Below are positions 63,612 through 64,000 of a DNA stretch of 64,000 bases, in pieces. Location of the stretch: assembly GCF_000292525.1 (NCBI RefSeq), contig NZ_AEYF01000055.1, positions 206,271-270,270 on the forward strand, in the 5' to 3' direction. The translations under genes were made by a program, and so were the position numbers. Each line of letters starts with the position of its first letter. Positions within the stretch are counted from its first letter, which is position 1. This DNA comes from Rhizobium sp. CCGE 510. GTDB taxonomy: Bacteria > Pseudomonadota > Alphaproteobacteria > Rhizobiales > Rhizobiaceae. The notes beneath the pieces are model-generated. The model did no database searches and was not told the DNA's origin. It saw only the letters and a list, made by a program, of their open reading frames with translations.

Positions 63612-64000
63612 TAAAGTGCCTCGTCATTCGATTATTGGAGGAAGCTCAGCAAACCGGCAAGTCGGCTGGGGCCGATGCATTATGGTGCGGTTCGGAGTTG
63701 CGGTTTGCACTTTATTGTTGAGAAATGTTGTGAACTCGGACACGGCGCAGGCGCCAAAGTCGCGCGTCAAAGACGTCTCCAGAAGAATCGATAACAAACG
63801 GGCGCCAGCGCATGTTCAGTCTGCCGCCCGATCTTACTGCTCGATCGCCGGCCGCGGAATCCAACGCAGGGGGTGTGGCATCCAACTGGCAGAAACACGA
63901 CACTTCGACTTTTCGCCTGCAAACGTGCGGCCGCAAAACACAACAGCCTATCTCATTGTAATAAAATATTATTTATGTTCCATAACATGCATTACGCCGT
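63612..64000. other. Right-edge region without a supported gene
   Basis: 389 bp. The part next to 63611 should carry the porin promoter (minus strand). The last 60 bp are AT-rich (AATAAAATATTATTTATG region) and may be a promoter for something to the right. No convincing coding frame was found. Confidence 0.4.

Noticed and set aside
63712..63936. 74-codon minus-strand frame at the right edge
   Set aside because: No ribosome site, no domain, and atypical composition; treated as chance.

Overview
The window reads as a GC-rich alphaproteobacterial replicon of the Rhizobium type (R. leguminosarum/etli group is my best guess). The reasons are the density of carbohydrate, peptide and nucleobase ABC transporters with LacI/LysR regulators, rhizobial intergenic palindromes (7649-7728, 11190-11210, 26721-26790), an Omp25/RopB-like porin and a CbpA/CbpM pair. 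No rRNA, tRNA or CRISPR array is visible. Chromosome or megaplasmid cannot be decided from the window.

Layout: (1) 1-6470, a sugar-type ABC ATPase (cut by the left edge) and binding protein beside two SfnB/DszC-like flavin monooxygenases and an NtaA/DszA-type LLM monooxygenase, probably scavenging a sulfur-containing or related compound. (2) 6537-14105, a LacI regulator, a Gfo/Idh/MocA dehydrogenase, a sugar isomerase/epimerase and a MalEFGK-type importer. (3) 14362-22529, a LacI-led operon: RbsBAC-type importer, phosphotriesterase-family hydrolase, GATase-like protein, BtpA/SgcQ, TenA-like and PfkB kinase. (4) 22706-26639, an IMPase-family phosphatase, MsrA, LysR, an SDR and an RraA-like protein. 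(5) 26905-34136 (minus), BMP-type nucleobase/nucleoside importer with amidase and cytosine-deaminase-like amidohydrolase, behind a near-consensus promoter.

(6) 34466-41176, a phospholipid trio (CDP-alcohol transferase, PlsC, CdsA), cbpAM, a Usp protein, a dehydrogenase, a parDE locus whose toxin is frameshifted, and a YghU-type GST gene with an apparent N-terminal frameshift. (7) 41261-50068, a LuxR solo with the M57/W61 pocket substitutions of the PipR/OryR family, flanked by two proline-iminopeptidase-like hydrolases, a Dpp-type peptide importer and an acetamidase/formamidase: a plant-signal-sensing locus.

(8) 50405-61441, the most unusual part: split transketolase, NeuD-like acyltransferase, acyl carrier protein, AMP-forming ligase, glycosyltransferase, LuxE, LuxC, SDR, small unknown protein, GMC oxidoreductase and FabZ-like dehydratase, followed by a methyltransferase. 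Two inverted, similar sequences (about 50308-50425 and 55750-55870) look like insertion-sequence remnants bounding its first half. I infer a pathway that activates an acid onto an ACP, reduces it to an aldehyde, may extend it by a C2 ketol unit, and attaches or tailors it on a glycoconjugate. (9) 62695-64000, decayed gene fragments, an outer-membrane beta-barrel gene with its terminator, and an apparently empty right edge.
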